This document shows, in pieces, positions 44,772 to 53,823 of a stretch of 64,000 bases of DNA. The DNA is from Mycobacterium sp. SM1. GTDB taxonomy: Bacteria; Actinomycetota; Actinomycetes; Mycobacteriales; Mycobacteriaceae. Below the pieces are notes generated by a model, which was not told the origin of the DNA, ran no database searches, and worked only from the letters and a program-made list of their open reading frames with translations. Each line of letters begins with the position of its first letter. The stretch's first letter is position 1. Both the position numbers and the translations under genes were made by a program. The stretch spans positions 806,001-870,000 of the forward strand of contig NZ_JAFLNH010000001.1 of assembly GCF_018361265.1 (NCBI RefSeq), given 5' to 3'.

Positions 44772-46545
44772 AAACACTCAAGGTGACCACAAGTTGGTGA
44801 GTGCGGTATTGGGCGACACGCCGCTGTTAAGAGGCGAGATCGGCTGCTGCGGTATGTGATTGAGGGTCTCGGTTTAGGTTAGGCGGCGGCCTGCAGGGTG
44901 ACTCGGTAGCCCATCGCGGTCAGTTGTGCGATGTGGTTGCGTACCCGGCGTTCGACGGCGACGCGGTTGGTGTGGTAGTCGGAGCCGAGGTCGCAGAAGC
45001 GGGCGGCCGGGTTGGAAAGCAGATGCCAGATGACGACCAGGATGGAGCGGGCGACCGCGACCAGGGCTTTGAGTTTGCCGCGGCGTTTAACGATGCGCCG
45101 GTAGCGTTCGCCCAAGAAGGTGTCGGTTTTGGCGGCCGCGACCGCGGCCTCACCGAGCGCGCCTTTGAGGTAGGGGTTGCCTTTGCCGGTCTTGCCGCCG
45201 CGGGTGATTGGCCCGGACTGGATGGTGCGTGGGCACAGCCGCGCCCACGACACCAGATGCTCAGGTGTGGGAAATCTGCTCATATCCAGTCCGATCTCGG
45301 CGATGATCGCCTGCGCGGCGCGTTGGCCGATGCCCGGGATCTCATCAAGGCGGCCGATGACACCTGGCAGGTCATCGGCCGCCGGGGCGGGATCGAGCGG
45401 GGCCGAATCGCTGCCGCCGGCGTCAGGATCGGCGTCGGTGCCCGCACCCGCGCTGGTGCCGGGCCCATCGCCGCTGCCGGAGGAATCGATGGCCACAGCA
45501 TCGTCGGGCAGTTCGGCGATCAGCTCCTCGATGCGCGCGGTCAGGGTGTCGATCTGGGCGCACAGTGCATCGATTTGGCCCAGCAGCATCCGCGCCAGTT
45601 CGGCGTGATGGTCATCAAAACGGCCGTCGAGCGCGGCGATCAGCTCCGATCGCTTGGTTTTCATCCGCCCCCGCGCCAGGTCGGCCAGCCGGCGCGGGTC
45701 GCGCTGCCCGGCGATGAGCGCCTCGATCATGTCCCGAGTGGACAGGGTGTCCAGCGTGGAGGCCACCGCCGACACCTTGATCGCGGCGTCCTCGAGCAGC
45801 TTTTCCAGCCGCTGCCAGTAGCGCGAGCGTTCCCGGGTCAGGTCTTCGCGTAGCCGGGTGTAGTCCCGCAGCCGCCGGATCGGCGCCGGCGGCACGAAAC
45901 TTGGCCGCAGCAGGCCTTTCTCGGTCAGCTTAGCCAGCCAGACAGCGTCGAGTTTGTCGGTTTTAGGCCGGCCGGGCACGTTCTTGACATCGCGGGCGTT
46001 GACCAGCTGCACATCCAAACCCTGGTCTTCGAGCAGGTAATACCAGATCCGCCAATAGTCCGAAGTCGATTCGACAGTCACCTTCTCGATACCCTGCTGC
46101 CTCAGCTGCTGGGCCAATTCTCCGATCGCGCCGGTGCGTGCAGACACCTCCCACACCCGAGAAAACCGCCTCCCGGACTTGCCGGGCAGCCGCACACACA
46201 CTGTGCCGGTCACCTTGGCCACGTCGACCGCCGCGGCCCGCTCGATCACCACCTCATGGTCGCCGTCGGGAATCTCCTGCGGCGTGGCTGTCACTACCTG
46301 CTTCTGCTTGCTCCTGCGTCGTGCCGCCACTTCTGTTACCCTCCCATCGAATCCATCCATATCGGGTGGGTCGCCTGGGGCCTCGGTCAAGGGAACCGAA
46401 ATTCTGACCGGCGTGCTCGAAGCAACAGTGCGTGACCCTTCCAGGTCGGGCCCCGGCACCAAACTCACATGCGGGCTCACACGCCCAAGGAAACATCGGC
46501 GTCGGCAGGCGACCCGACCCCATTTTCACGCCCGCAAGGCGTCCC
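44772..46545 (-). mobile_element. IS110-family element inside toxin-like gene (ends approximate)
   Basis: Limits are inferred from where the host gene's coding sequence is interrupted (in-frame stop close to 44772; loss of Pro-rich sense reading near 46545). One complete transposase gene is inside. IS110 elements generally lack long inverted repeats and target duplication. The 200 or so bases upstream of the transposase start may encode the bridge RNA. Confidence 0.6.
44879..46330 (-). CDS. IS110-family DEDD transposase
   Basis: 483 residues from GTG 46330, preceded by GGGAGGG; ATG 46360 is an alternative. N-terminal DEDD RuvC-like domain: AAAVDVAKVTGTVCVRLPGK, VESTSDYWRIWYYLLEDQGL, and KTDKLDAVWLAKL. 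Middle coiled coil (LGQIDALCAQIDTLTARIEE), a low-complexity Asp/Ser/Gly insert, then the Tnp20 domain IPGIGQRAAQAIIAEIGLDM, SWARLCPRTIQSG and KGNPYLKGALGEAA. The frame is intact. Confidence 0.92.
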   Translation of the reverse strand: MAARRRSKQKQVVTATPQEIPDGDHEVVIERAAAVDVAKVTGTVCVRLPGKSGRRFSRVWEVSARTGAIGELAQQLRQQGIEKVTVESTSDYWRIWYYLLEDQGLDVQLVNARDVKNVPGRPKTDKLDAVWLAKLTEKGLLRPSFVPPAPIRRLRDYTRLREDLTRERSRYWQRLEKLLEDAAIKVSAVASTLDTLSTRDMIEALIAGQRDPRRLADLARGRMKTKRSELIAALDGRFDDHHAELARMLLGQIDALCAQIDTLTARIEELIAELPDDAVAIDSSGSGDGPGTSAGAGTDADPDAGGSDSAPLDPAPAADDLPGVIGRLDEIPGIGQRAAQAIIAEIGLDMSRFPTPEHLVSWARLCPRTIQSGPITRGGKTGKGNPYLKGALGEAAVAAAKTDTFLGERYRRIVKRRGKLKALVAVARSILVVIWHLLSNPAARFCDLGSDYHTNRVAVERRVRNHIAQLTAMGYRVTLQAAA

Positions 46546-47950
46546 CCGGAAGGGATAGGGAACTCATGTGAGATCGGCGGCAAACTGATGATTGGCCCGC
46601 TGGGTGGTGGCGTATACGTCGGACCGGCCGCAGCGGGCAAGTCTGGCTGGTCGAGCGGGGCGAATAGCGGAGGCTCGCTGGGGTGAACATCAAAACCCGG
46701 CGGTGACGGGTTCTGCAGCCACGGCGGCAGCGGCGGATGGTCAAGCACAGTCGGCGGTATCGGTGATGACGGGTGATGGCCAGGCTGCACCAGCTGAGGC
46801 GCAATCGGAGGATGCTCCAACGCCGGCGGCAGGTTCCGCGGTGCGCTGATCATCGGGGTCGACCCTGGACCTGCCGGCGCAGCCCCCGGCGGCCCCGCTG
46901 CGGGCGGCGGCAAAGGATTCGGCGTGCTCATTACTCGTGTCTTGAGGACCTCAATAGGGTCACCGTTCAACGTGCCCTGCGCTGGGATACCGGCCTTCAC
47001 CAGGTCGTCGAACCGGGACTGATTAGGAGTAAGACGCGCAGCTCCCAGTTTGTGTTCCAGCCCTAAGTATTTGCCGGGCTGCCCGGGAATTGGTTGAAGG
47101 CCATCGTAATAGCGCGTGAGTGTTTCGCCGGTGTTCGGGTCGGTCAGGGTCACTCGAATCTTCTGCCGGTCCACCGGGATACCCGTTTGTTGTTCAAGGT
47201 CGTCGAACGCCCGCTGGGCCTCTAGGTCCCCGTCTACACCGCTATTGCCCGGAGCCCACTCCCCGTTGGGTTTGCGGTCCGGATACTTCGGATGCCGGCC
47301 TGGATCGTCGGGTCCGGGCGCCGGGTCTCTCTTCCAGGTTCTGTCGACGGGGTGCACGTTCTTGCGGTCGTCTTCGCCAACAACTTTGTCGTCCGGCCCG
47401 GCTTTCGGCTCGTCGAAGGTGAAGGTCTCCAGCGCAGAGAGCGCCTCGTCCATCTTCTGGGCGTTGTCGCGGTCATGGGCGACCATTGCCGCGACCCGGT
47501 GCCGGATGTAGTTGCGGTGCTGTTTAGCTTCCTCCAGGCGTTTCTCGTACTCGGCTTCGCTCGCGACCGTGCCGGTGTAGGCGACGGTGTAGTCCGGCCC
47601 GACCGAAAACCCCGCCTCGCGCACCTGCTGCACCGCGTCCAGCACCGTCTTGCGGCTGGCGGTCATGTGGTCGAAGGCGGCCACGCACACCTTCTCACCC
47701 GCACGCAAGGGGTTGATCGCTCCGACGCTCACCCACTGCAAGTCGCGCTGGCGGGTTTCCAGGTCGGCGTGCTGCGCCTGGCCCTGCCACTCGGTGCCGC
47801 CGGGGTGCTGCGCGGCGTCGCGGGCTGCGGTGAAGGTGTGCTCAAGCCAGTCGGCGGCACGGCGGAAATAGTCTGTGGAGTCCAAGTAGTGCTGGAAGCT
47901 GGCAGACTCGACCTCCGGCAGCGACGGCAGCTCGGGTGGCTCCGCGAGCA

Positions 47951-48254
47951 TCAGCGCCGCTCGGACTCGCCCACCGCGCGCAGCTTGGCCGCCGAGACGG
48001 CTTCGTTGTTTTCGAAGCTCTCCGCCGTGTTGGTGAGCCCGTCGGCGGTGGAGCGCTGGCGGGTACTTCCCGCTGTCAGGGCTTTGGCGGTGGCGGCACG
48101 GTACCGGTTGGACCGCCCGGCGGCGGACTGCCAGGGCGACACCGCCGGGTTCAGCGGGGGTGTGACCGCAGCGCGGCTGCTCTCCCCTCGGATTGGGCGG
48201 CCTCCACGCGCAGCCCGGCGGGGTCGACCTTCAGTGAGCTCACGGTGAGCATGC
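47951..48254 (-). pseudogene. ESX secretion-associated small protein (EspC/DUF2580-like), frameshifted
   Basis: ATG 48254 begins MLTVSSLKVDPAGLRVEAAQ, the typical N-terminus of EspC-like proteins. The frame then closes at a TGA near 48152, while a shifted frame gives NPAVSPWQSAAGRSN ... NEAVSAAKLRAVGESERR, the conserved C-terminal half (S-P-W-Q-S, N-E-A-x-S-A-x-x-L). One missing or extra base near 48170 explains it. The gene overlaps the toxin-like gene by ATGA, as in espC-type/substrate pairs. Confidence 0.65.
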
Positions 48255-48648
48255 CCGGATTCTAGCCGTCGTAATTATCGGAGGGGAAAGGCTGGCGGAG
48301 CAGGCGACAATGCGACGAATTCCCCAGGCACCAGGCGCGCAGGCCGCTTTCAGCGTCGGTCTGCGGGCATCACCGCCCGTGCGCCGAAAGCGTGCTGGCA
48401 CATGCCGAATCGTGCACGCGGGCCACGTGGTGACCTATGGCACGTCGCCGACTGGTGCGACCACATCTCAGGTAACGCCACGAGCACCTTGCCGCAGCTA
48501 GCACGTGACGTACGCACCCCGGTAGTGTGAATGCGGACTCCGCGCAAGGTACGAGCATTCCTGGTCCAGGCGTGGATTTTCCTTCGGTCACCGCGGTCCA
48601 GAAGATGTCCGTTAGGCGGGGCCTTCGAGACCCTCACCTGTAACGCCT
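48255..48648. other. intergenic region, no gene seen
   Basis: About 390 bases between the EspC-like remnant and the Nudix gene. Short frames are Arg/Thr-rich without features. Resemblance to the second integrative element begins only at about 48,670. Confidence 0.5.
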
Positions 48649-49092
48649 TCATAAGAGCTGTAACGCCTTCGAAACTAGATTGACGCCATCATGCGCCCGA
48701 GACTGGGGCGCGTCCTCGAACGCATCCAAGACACGCACGCCGAACGTGGGCGTCATCGCAGACTGTACTTCTTCCTTTGTCATCCAACGGATTTCACGAG
48801 TTTCCTCTGTCGCATGCGGTTCACCACTAGCCGGCCGGCAGCGGTAAGCCAACGCGACGATGCCTTGAGTCAGGTTCTTGTAGACACCCGTAAGGCGCTC
48901 GACAGTTACCTCAAGTCCTGTCTCTTCCAGCACCTCCCGCTGAACGCCAGCCTCAAACGACTCGTCAAGTTCCAGGATGCCGCCCGGCGCTTCCCAGTGG
49001 CCGTTGTCGTCGCGCCTGATGACCAGGACGCGGCCATCGTCGCGGACCACGATGCCGGCGACGCTGACCGAGTGCTTCGGTGTAGCTGCCAT
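48649..49092 (-). CDS. Nudix hydrolase, Pif-like (element A)
   Basis: 147 residues from ATG 49092 with a GGAGGAG ribosome site. The complete Nudix box is GGILELDESFEAGVQREVLEETGL, here spanning residues about 33-56 (G-x5-E-x7-REVLEET-G). In the Streptomyces AICE pSAM2, a Nudix protein (Pif) blocks transfer between carriers, and its gene neighbours a GntR repressor. The same pairing here points to that role rather than housekeeping. About 90 per cent similar by eye to the protein at 58585-59019, with an extra SKALQLL tail. Confidence 0.85.
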   Translation of the reverse strand: MAATPKHSVSVAGIVVRDDGRVLVIRRDDNGHWEAPGGILELDESFEAGVQREVLEETGLEVTVERLTGVYKNLTQGIVALAYRCRPASGEPHATEETREIRWMTKEEVQSAMTPTFGVRVLDAFEDAPQSRAHDGVNLVSKALQLL

Positions 49093-49152
49093 GCGAGACT
49101 CCTCCTCGGCGCCCGACTCCGGTCGTGACATCGGCGTGTCTTTCTCATGGAC

Positions 49153-49164
49153 TAGTCGTCTAGA
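49153..49164. promoter_or_regulatory. GntR operator in Nudix/gntR divergent promoter, element A
   Basis: TAGTCGTCTAGA lies between the divergent nudix and gntR genes and recurs at the same place in the second element (59069-59080) and, inverted and repeated, at 59925-59955. This distribution marks it as the likely binding site of the adjacent GntR proteins. Confidence 0.6.
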
Positions 49165-49185
49165 CGTGCATGGGAAGGCTCTCAG

Positions 49186-49965
49186 GTGCTGCAACTTGGT
49201 CAGATCGACCGGTCGAATGACAAGCCGCCGTATCGGCAGATCGCCGGCATGCTGCGCGAGGCCATCAGGTCTGGCCAACTCGGCGCGGGACAACGCGTCC
49301 CGTCCGAAGCGGCGTTGAGTGAACACTGCGGGGTCGCGCGGATGACAGTACGCCAGGCCGTGCAGGATTTGCGCTCGGAAGGTCTGGTGGTCTCCGAGCA
49401 TGGTCGTGGAGTGTTTGTTCGCCCCGCACCGCCGATCCGGCGGCTCGCCTCTGATCGGTTTGCACGGCAACATCGTGCCGGCGGGAAAGCGGCGTTTACT
49501 GTGGAAGCGGAGCAGTCTGGCTACACACCACAGGTAGACAACATCACCGTAACGCGGGAGAAGCCAGATTCGGCGGTTGCCGAACGTCTTCGCTTGACCT
49601 CCGACGACGACGTGATCGTGCGGTCACGGCGCTACCTCGCCGATGGCCGACCAGTCGAGACCGCGACCTCCTACATTCCTGCCGCGTTTGCGCAGGGCAC
49701 CAAAATCGAGCAAGTCGACACCGGGCCTGGTGGCATTTACGCGCGTCTCGAAGAGGCTGGCCACACACTCGCCCGATTCACCGAAGAAGTCAGTGCACGG
49801 ATGCCCACCCCTGAAGAGCGCCGCACGTTACAACTTCCAGCCGGAGTGCCCGTCCTGACCGTGGTTCGGACGGCCTACGACACGAACGACGTCGCCGTCG
49901 AACTGTGTGACACGGTCAAGGTGGCGTCCGCCTACCTGCTTGAATACGAGTTCTCGGCACGCTGA
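49186..49965 (+). CDS. GntR/HutC-family regulator, KorSA-like (element A)
   Basis: 259 residues from GTG 49186. Winged helix at about 15-75 (YRQIAGMLREAIRSGQLGAG, SEAALSEHCGVARMTVRQAV, EGLVVSEHGRGVFVRP) and a C-terminal UTRA domain (VIVRSRRYLADGRPVETATS, LPAGVPVLTVVRTAYDTND). It corresponds to KorSA, the repressor of transfer/replication genes in AICEs. The genes it should control are deleted here; it may still act on the related element at 58-63 kb. Confidence 0.9.
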   Translation: MLQLGQIDRSNDKPPYRQIAGMLREAIRSGQLGAGQRVPSEAALSEHCGVARMTVRQAVQDLRSEGLVVSEHGRGVFVRPAPPIRRLASDRFARQHRAGGKAAFTVEAEQSGYTPQVDNITVTREKPDSAVAERLRLTSDDDVIVRSRRYLADGRPVETATSYIPAAFAQGTKIEQVDTGPGGIYARLEEAGHTLARFTEEVSARMPTPEERRTLQLPAGVPVLTVVRTAYDTNDVAVELCDTVKVASAYLLEYEFSAR

Positions 49966-49987
49966 ACCCTTAACGACACAGATAATC

Positions 49988-50640
49988 GGCCGCCCCGGTT
50001 CGGTCATGTGCCCGTCGACGAGATCACCCGCGCCAACATCCAGGCGTTCGTTGACGGCCTGACGGTTGGCCCGTGGGCGAAGGTATCCACGCTGCGTCTG
50101 CTGCGATCGATTCTCGACGTCGCCCATCAGGACGGCCGAATCCACCGCAACCCCGCCGTTGGTGTTTCAGCGGGTCGCATTCCCGAGGGGGAACGGCACC
50201 GCTACCTGACCGCCCAGGAAGTCCAGACCCTTGCCGTCGCGTGCGGCGACCAAGGCGACGTCGTGACCATCCTCGCCTATACCGGCCTGCGCTGGTCCGA
50301 ACTCGTCGGCCTGCGCGTCAAGGACGTCGACCTTGATGCTCGCCGCCTCTACGTCCGGCGGGCGGCGCCAGAAGTGGAGGGCCGCATCGTCGTCGGACCG
50401 CCGAAAACCCGGGCCGGCATCCGAACCATCCCGCTCCCCCAGGTCGTGGTCGACATCCTCGAACGGCGCATCAATGGCCGAAATCCCGACGAGCCCGCCG
50501 TCACCTCACCCAACGGAAAGCTATTGAGATCCAACAACTGGCGGAGACGTACCCACTGGAACAAAGCCCTTAAGGAAACCGATCTGGAACCGCTGACGAT
50601 CCACGACCTACGACACACCTATGCAGGTCAGATAGGGTGG
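49988..50640 (+). pseudogene. int: integrase remnant of element A (both ends lost)
   Basis: About 22 bases after the gntR stop, sequence matching the intact integrase (62274-63437) starts at residue about 107 (RFGHVPVDEITRANIQAF) and continues through the catalytic TGLRWSEL and PPKTRAG to HDLRHTY. It then jumps to sequence that in the intact copy lies after the stop codon (ctatgcaggtc) and into the tRNA repeat. The N-terminal arm, second half of the catalytic domain and Tyr are gone, so it is inactive. Confidence 0.88.
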
Positions 50641-50685
50641 CCAGGGGCGGGATCGAACCGCCGACCTTCCGCTTTTCAGGCGGAC
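50636..50685. other. attachment site: 50-bp partial copy of tRNA-Phe
   Basis: These bases are identical to 63462-63511, the 3' half of the tRNA-Phe gene including T-arm and anticodon arm. After 50685 the two sequences diverge, so the 5' part of the tRNA is missing here. It is the far-end att site of the element ending at 63,511 and also the right end of the truncated element A. Confidence 0.9.
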
Positions 50686-51513
50686 CGGATAGCCACTGAC
50701 CTGCGGTTTATTTCATTCTGTGCGTCCTATGCGCCACATTGAGCTGGGCTGACGTTTTCAGGCTGTCCGGCGAACGGACATAAACCGGACACGGTGACTG
50801 CACTCCCGACAGGGAGCTTCGGCGCTGCCGCGTGCGTTGTGGGCGGCGTCGGGGCCTCCGGGGAGCAGGCACCCCGATGCCCAGCATCGAATCATCAGGC
50901 ACCGGACCGACGCCGTCGACACACGGCCCGGACTCGGCAAGACAACAAACGTCGTCACTGCACGGTTCTGCCGGTGCCTCGGTTGACGGGAGGTCGCGAG
51001 CGCCCGAGGCCGCCCCGGCCGCAGGGCGCGAGAGCGACAGTATTGTGGCAGCGACCTGGCTGTGGACCTGGCCGATTCTGGGGTGTCTATGGCCTCAAAA
51101 AGGCTATTGCGGTTGTGGAGGTCGCTCAGGGCACATACCTGGCTGCCCGGCGGATCGTGCGACGCTGGTCACGTAGCCAGGCGATCTACGGCGATCCCGC
51201 CAGCAGCTTCCCGACTGCCGTCGTGCCACGCACGGCCTCTCGGCTGGTCCCCCGTGTTGATCAGAACACCGGTGTCGTGACTCATCGGAGGATGCGACGA
51301 CGGCGAGCCTTCTGCAACCAAGGTGGCCTGGCCGGCGGGTACGCGCTTGTGAATGACGGTCCGGCTTTTGCATCTAATCTTGCCGCGGCATTGTCGGCGG
51401 CCGGTCCGTAAGTGAAGCCAGCCGACCTCACCATTGCCCACTATGCGCAAGTCGGGTTGGTCGCCGGAAAGTTTTTTCGTTCGGCCGTCGAAGTCGCCGG
51501 TTTCGGGCCTTAG
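50686..51513. other. left end of element B, no clear gene
   Basis: About 830 bases. A 205-codon frame at 50794-51411 is Arg/Pro-rich and unconvincing. A small inverted repeat (TGTCCG-gcgaa-CGGACA at 50764-50780, with a second CCGGACA at 50785) lies close to the att site and could be a recombination or regulatory site. The right-hand 5 bases (cttag) are the IS1380 target duplication. Confidence 0.5.
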
Positions 51514-53214
51514 CCTGAATCCGTGGATGGGCCGGTGATTTGATCGGCGTGTGAACAGCGAAAATGCCTTCTGGCCTGGGATAATACGAGTGCTTAGGTC
51601 GTATTTGTCCACGGTCCAAGAAGGCACTTTCGATGCACTCATCCTACACGTTCACCATCGGGTCGGCGGTGTTTGACGAGCAGAATTTGGTGTCGGCCGC
51701 CGGGTTGGTGCCGGTGCTGGAACTGGCTGAGCAGTCCGGTCTTTCGCGACTGATCGACGAGCATGTGCAGCTGCCGTCGACCCGGGTGAAATCCGGAGCG
51801 GCCAACCCGGCCGGCAAGCTGACTGCAATCGTGGCCGCGATGGCCTGTGGGGCGGACAGCATCGATGATGCGGGCGTGCTACGCGTGGGTGGCACACCCC
51901 GGGTGTTTGACGAGGTGTATGCCCCGTCGACGTTGGGGATCTTCTTGCGTGAGTTCACTTTTGGGCACAGTAAACAACTCGCCGCGGTGGCCCGGGCGCA
52001 TCTGGTTGCGCTGGCGGCGCGCACCCCGCTGCTGGCCCGGGCACAAGAGCGGATGTTCTTGGACATCGACTCGCTGCTGCGCCCAGTCTACGGCAAGGCC
52101 AAGCAGGGCGCCTCGTTCGGGCATGCCAAGATCGCCAGCCGCGCGCTGCTGCGCCTGGGCCTATCCCCGCAGATCACCACCATCTCCACGGCCAGTGCCC
52201 CGCCGGTGATCGCCGAGGCGCAGCTGCGCAGCGGGCGGGCTGCCTCCGGACGCGGTGGCGCCCGCCAAGTCAAGCAGGCCATCACCACCGCGAAAGCGAT
52301 CAACCCGCACGCGCCGATCATGGTGCGCGGCGACTCGATGTTCGGCACGAAAAAGGTGATCAGCGCCTGCGTGGCCGACGGCGTGGAGTTCTCCTTGTCG
52401 GTGAGCCGCAACAAGCGCATCACCGCGGCGATCCAGAGCATCGACGAGGCCGCCTTCACCCCGGTGCACTACCCGGGCGCGGTCGAAGACCCCGATACCG
52501 GGATGCTGATCTCCGATGCCCAGGTCGCCGAAACCCCCTACACCCTGCGCCTGAGCCCGGGCGAACACTGACCGTGCGGTTGGTGGTGCGCCGGGTCAAA
52601 GACGCCCGCTACCCGGATGCGTTGTTTCCGGTGTGGCGCTATCACCCGTTTGTGACCAACTCCGCGCTGCCGGTCGACCAGGCCGATATCACCCACCGCC
52701 GCCACGCCATCATCGAAACCACCTTCGCCGATCTGATCGACGGCCCGCTGGCTCATATCCCGTCAGGACTTTTTGCAGCCAATTGTGCCTGGCTGGGCTG
52801 CGCGGTGATCACCCATAACCTGCTGCGCGCAGCGGGGACTCTCGCCGGCGGTCACCACGGCGTGGCCCGCGGCGCCACCCTGCGCCGCGACCTGATCAAC
52901 GTGCCCGCCCGCTTCGCCGCCCCGGCCCGCAAACCGATGCTGCACCTGCCCGCCCACTGGCCCTGGCAAACCAGATGGAAACCCTGTGGGACAACGTCAT
53001 CGGCTCCTGCTACCCGACCGCCCAACCCCGCGCCGCCTGACCCCACCGACCAGGCCCTGTTCACCCCGCCATCCGAGGCCCGAACCGAGGAACCCGCAAC
53101 AAGGAAAAGCTGGTACAGGCCAGCGGATCACACATGCCCACCGCGTCACACGCGGCCGCATTTCAGAACAACCGCATCAACAGCAACACGAAATCACCCA
53201 TCCACGGATTCAGG
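51514..53214 (+). mobile_element. IS1380-family element, copy 2, with target duplication
   Basis: The terminal inverted repeat CCTGAATCCGTGGATGGG is at 51514 and, complemented, at the right end 53214. Both ends are flanked by cttag (51509-51513 and 53215-53219), a 4-5 bp duplication as expected for IS1380. It inserted just 15 bases before the start of the hypothetical gene at 53230. Confidence 0.85.
51633..53040 (+). pseudogene. IS1380-family transposase with two frameshifts
   Basis: ATG 51633 starts MHSSYTFTIGSAVFDEQNLV. DDE-domain pieces include MFLDIDSLLRPVYGKAKQGA, IMVRGDSMFGTKKVISACVA and RRVKDARYPDALFPVWRYHP. A missing base near 52567 stops the first frame (SPGEH-stop); the second frame continues to about 52970, where another shift is needed to reach ETLWDNVIGSCYPTAQPRAA and the stop at 53040. 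Copy 1 is intact at the second point, so the two copies decayed independently. Confidence 0.85.
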
Positions 53215-53229
53215 CTTAGAGTTGCGACC

Positions 53230-53601
53230 ATGGTTACCCCTCCTCTCGCGCTCCGGACGTCATCGGGACGCCCACCGGCGTGGCAACGCTGGGTGCTCAA
53301 CGCGATGTACAACTTCGATCGATACACGATCGAAGACTGGCTGGGTCTCATGAGAGACCATCTCCAGCGACCCGGCGGTGCCACCCCGATGCGGACCGCT
53401 CGTTACACCGTTGATGTCTTGGGCCACGTTAGGGCGCTCACATCGGCGACCGCGAGCCTTGCGTCACATGGCGATCCTGCAGCTCGCTCTCAATTGGCCG
53501 ACGCCGCCCTCGACCTGAGGAGCGCTCTCGACAGACTTCACGAAGCGCGAGATGAGCTTCTGAAAGCCGCCGGCGCCGAACGCATTACTGATGCTGATTA
53601 G
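53230..53601 (+). CDS. element-associated hypothetical protein
   Basis: 123 residues from ATG 53230. The N-terminal part is WQRWVLNAMYNFDRYTIEDW and LGLMRDHLQRPGG; the C-terminal half is a long helix (VRALTSATASLASHGDPAAR, LRSALDRLHEARDELLKAAG). A truncated relative occurs at 35498-35692. It is small, helical and carried at the same end of both integrative elements, so it is probably a backbone gene rather than cargo. Function not recognised. The IS1380 insertion has separated it from its native promoter. Confidence 0.65.
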   Translation: MVTPPLALRTSSGRPPAWQRWVLNAMYNFDRYTIEDWLGLMRDHLQRPGGATPMRTARYTVDVLGHVRALTSATASLASHGDPAARSQLADAALDLRSALDRLHEARDELLKAAGAERITDAD

Positions 53602-53823
53602 AGACAGGCATCCATCACCTTGGCAAACGACACGACGGCAACGCGTCGAGGATGTCCATGCGCGCCAGTCCCCTGACAGCGCTGACCAAACGTCCGATCA
53701 AATAGCAAAGAACCCGGGTCGGCCGCGAGGGTCGAATACCGGGCTCTTCTGAGATCTCAACCAGAACATCCTTTGGGATGCGACTCTGGCCTTGTGTAGA
53801 GCAGCCTATATGGCCGCTCGGTC

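Larger units (their letters stand above)
44676..47951 (-). pseudogene. ESX-associated toxin-like protein interrupted by an IS110 element
   Basis: The 5' part (47951 to about 46545) encodes an N-terminal helical secretion-type domain (FQHYLDSTDYFRRAADWLEH ... EWQGQAQHADLETRQRDLQW, about 1-170). Next comes a putative nuclease domain (about 235-345: RKIRV-like strands, YYDGLQPIPGQPGKYLGLEH with E-x-K, then LTPNQSRFDDLVKAGIP), then a Pro-rich region. An IS110 transposase gene follows. Beyond it (about 44770-44676) a hydrophobic tail AAKAGGAVGVTGVASLLPWL resumes in frame and ends just where the next gene starts. The ATG 47951 overlaps the upstream EspC-like gene (ATGA). The G-x-Y-x-G-x-E-x-K...Q pattern suggests a restriction-endonuclease-like toxin. 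Confidence 0.65.

Noticed and set aside
50794-51411. 205-codon frame next to the att site of element B.
   Set aside because: It is strongly Arg/Pro-biased with no domain pattern, and competing frames are equally open; treated as non-coding.
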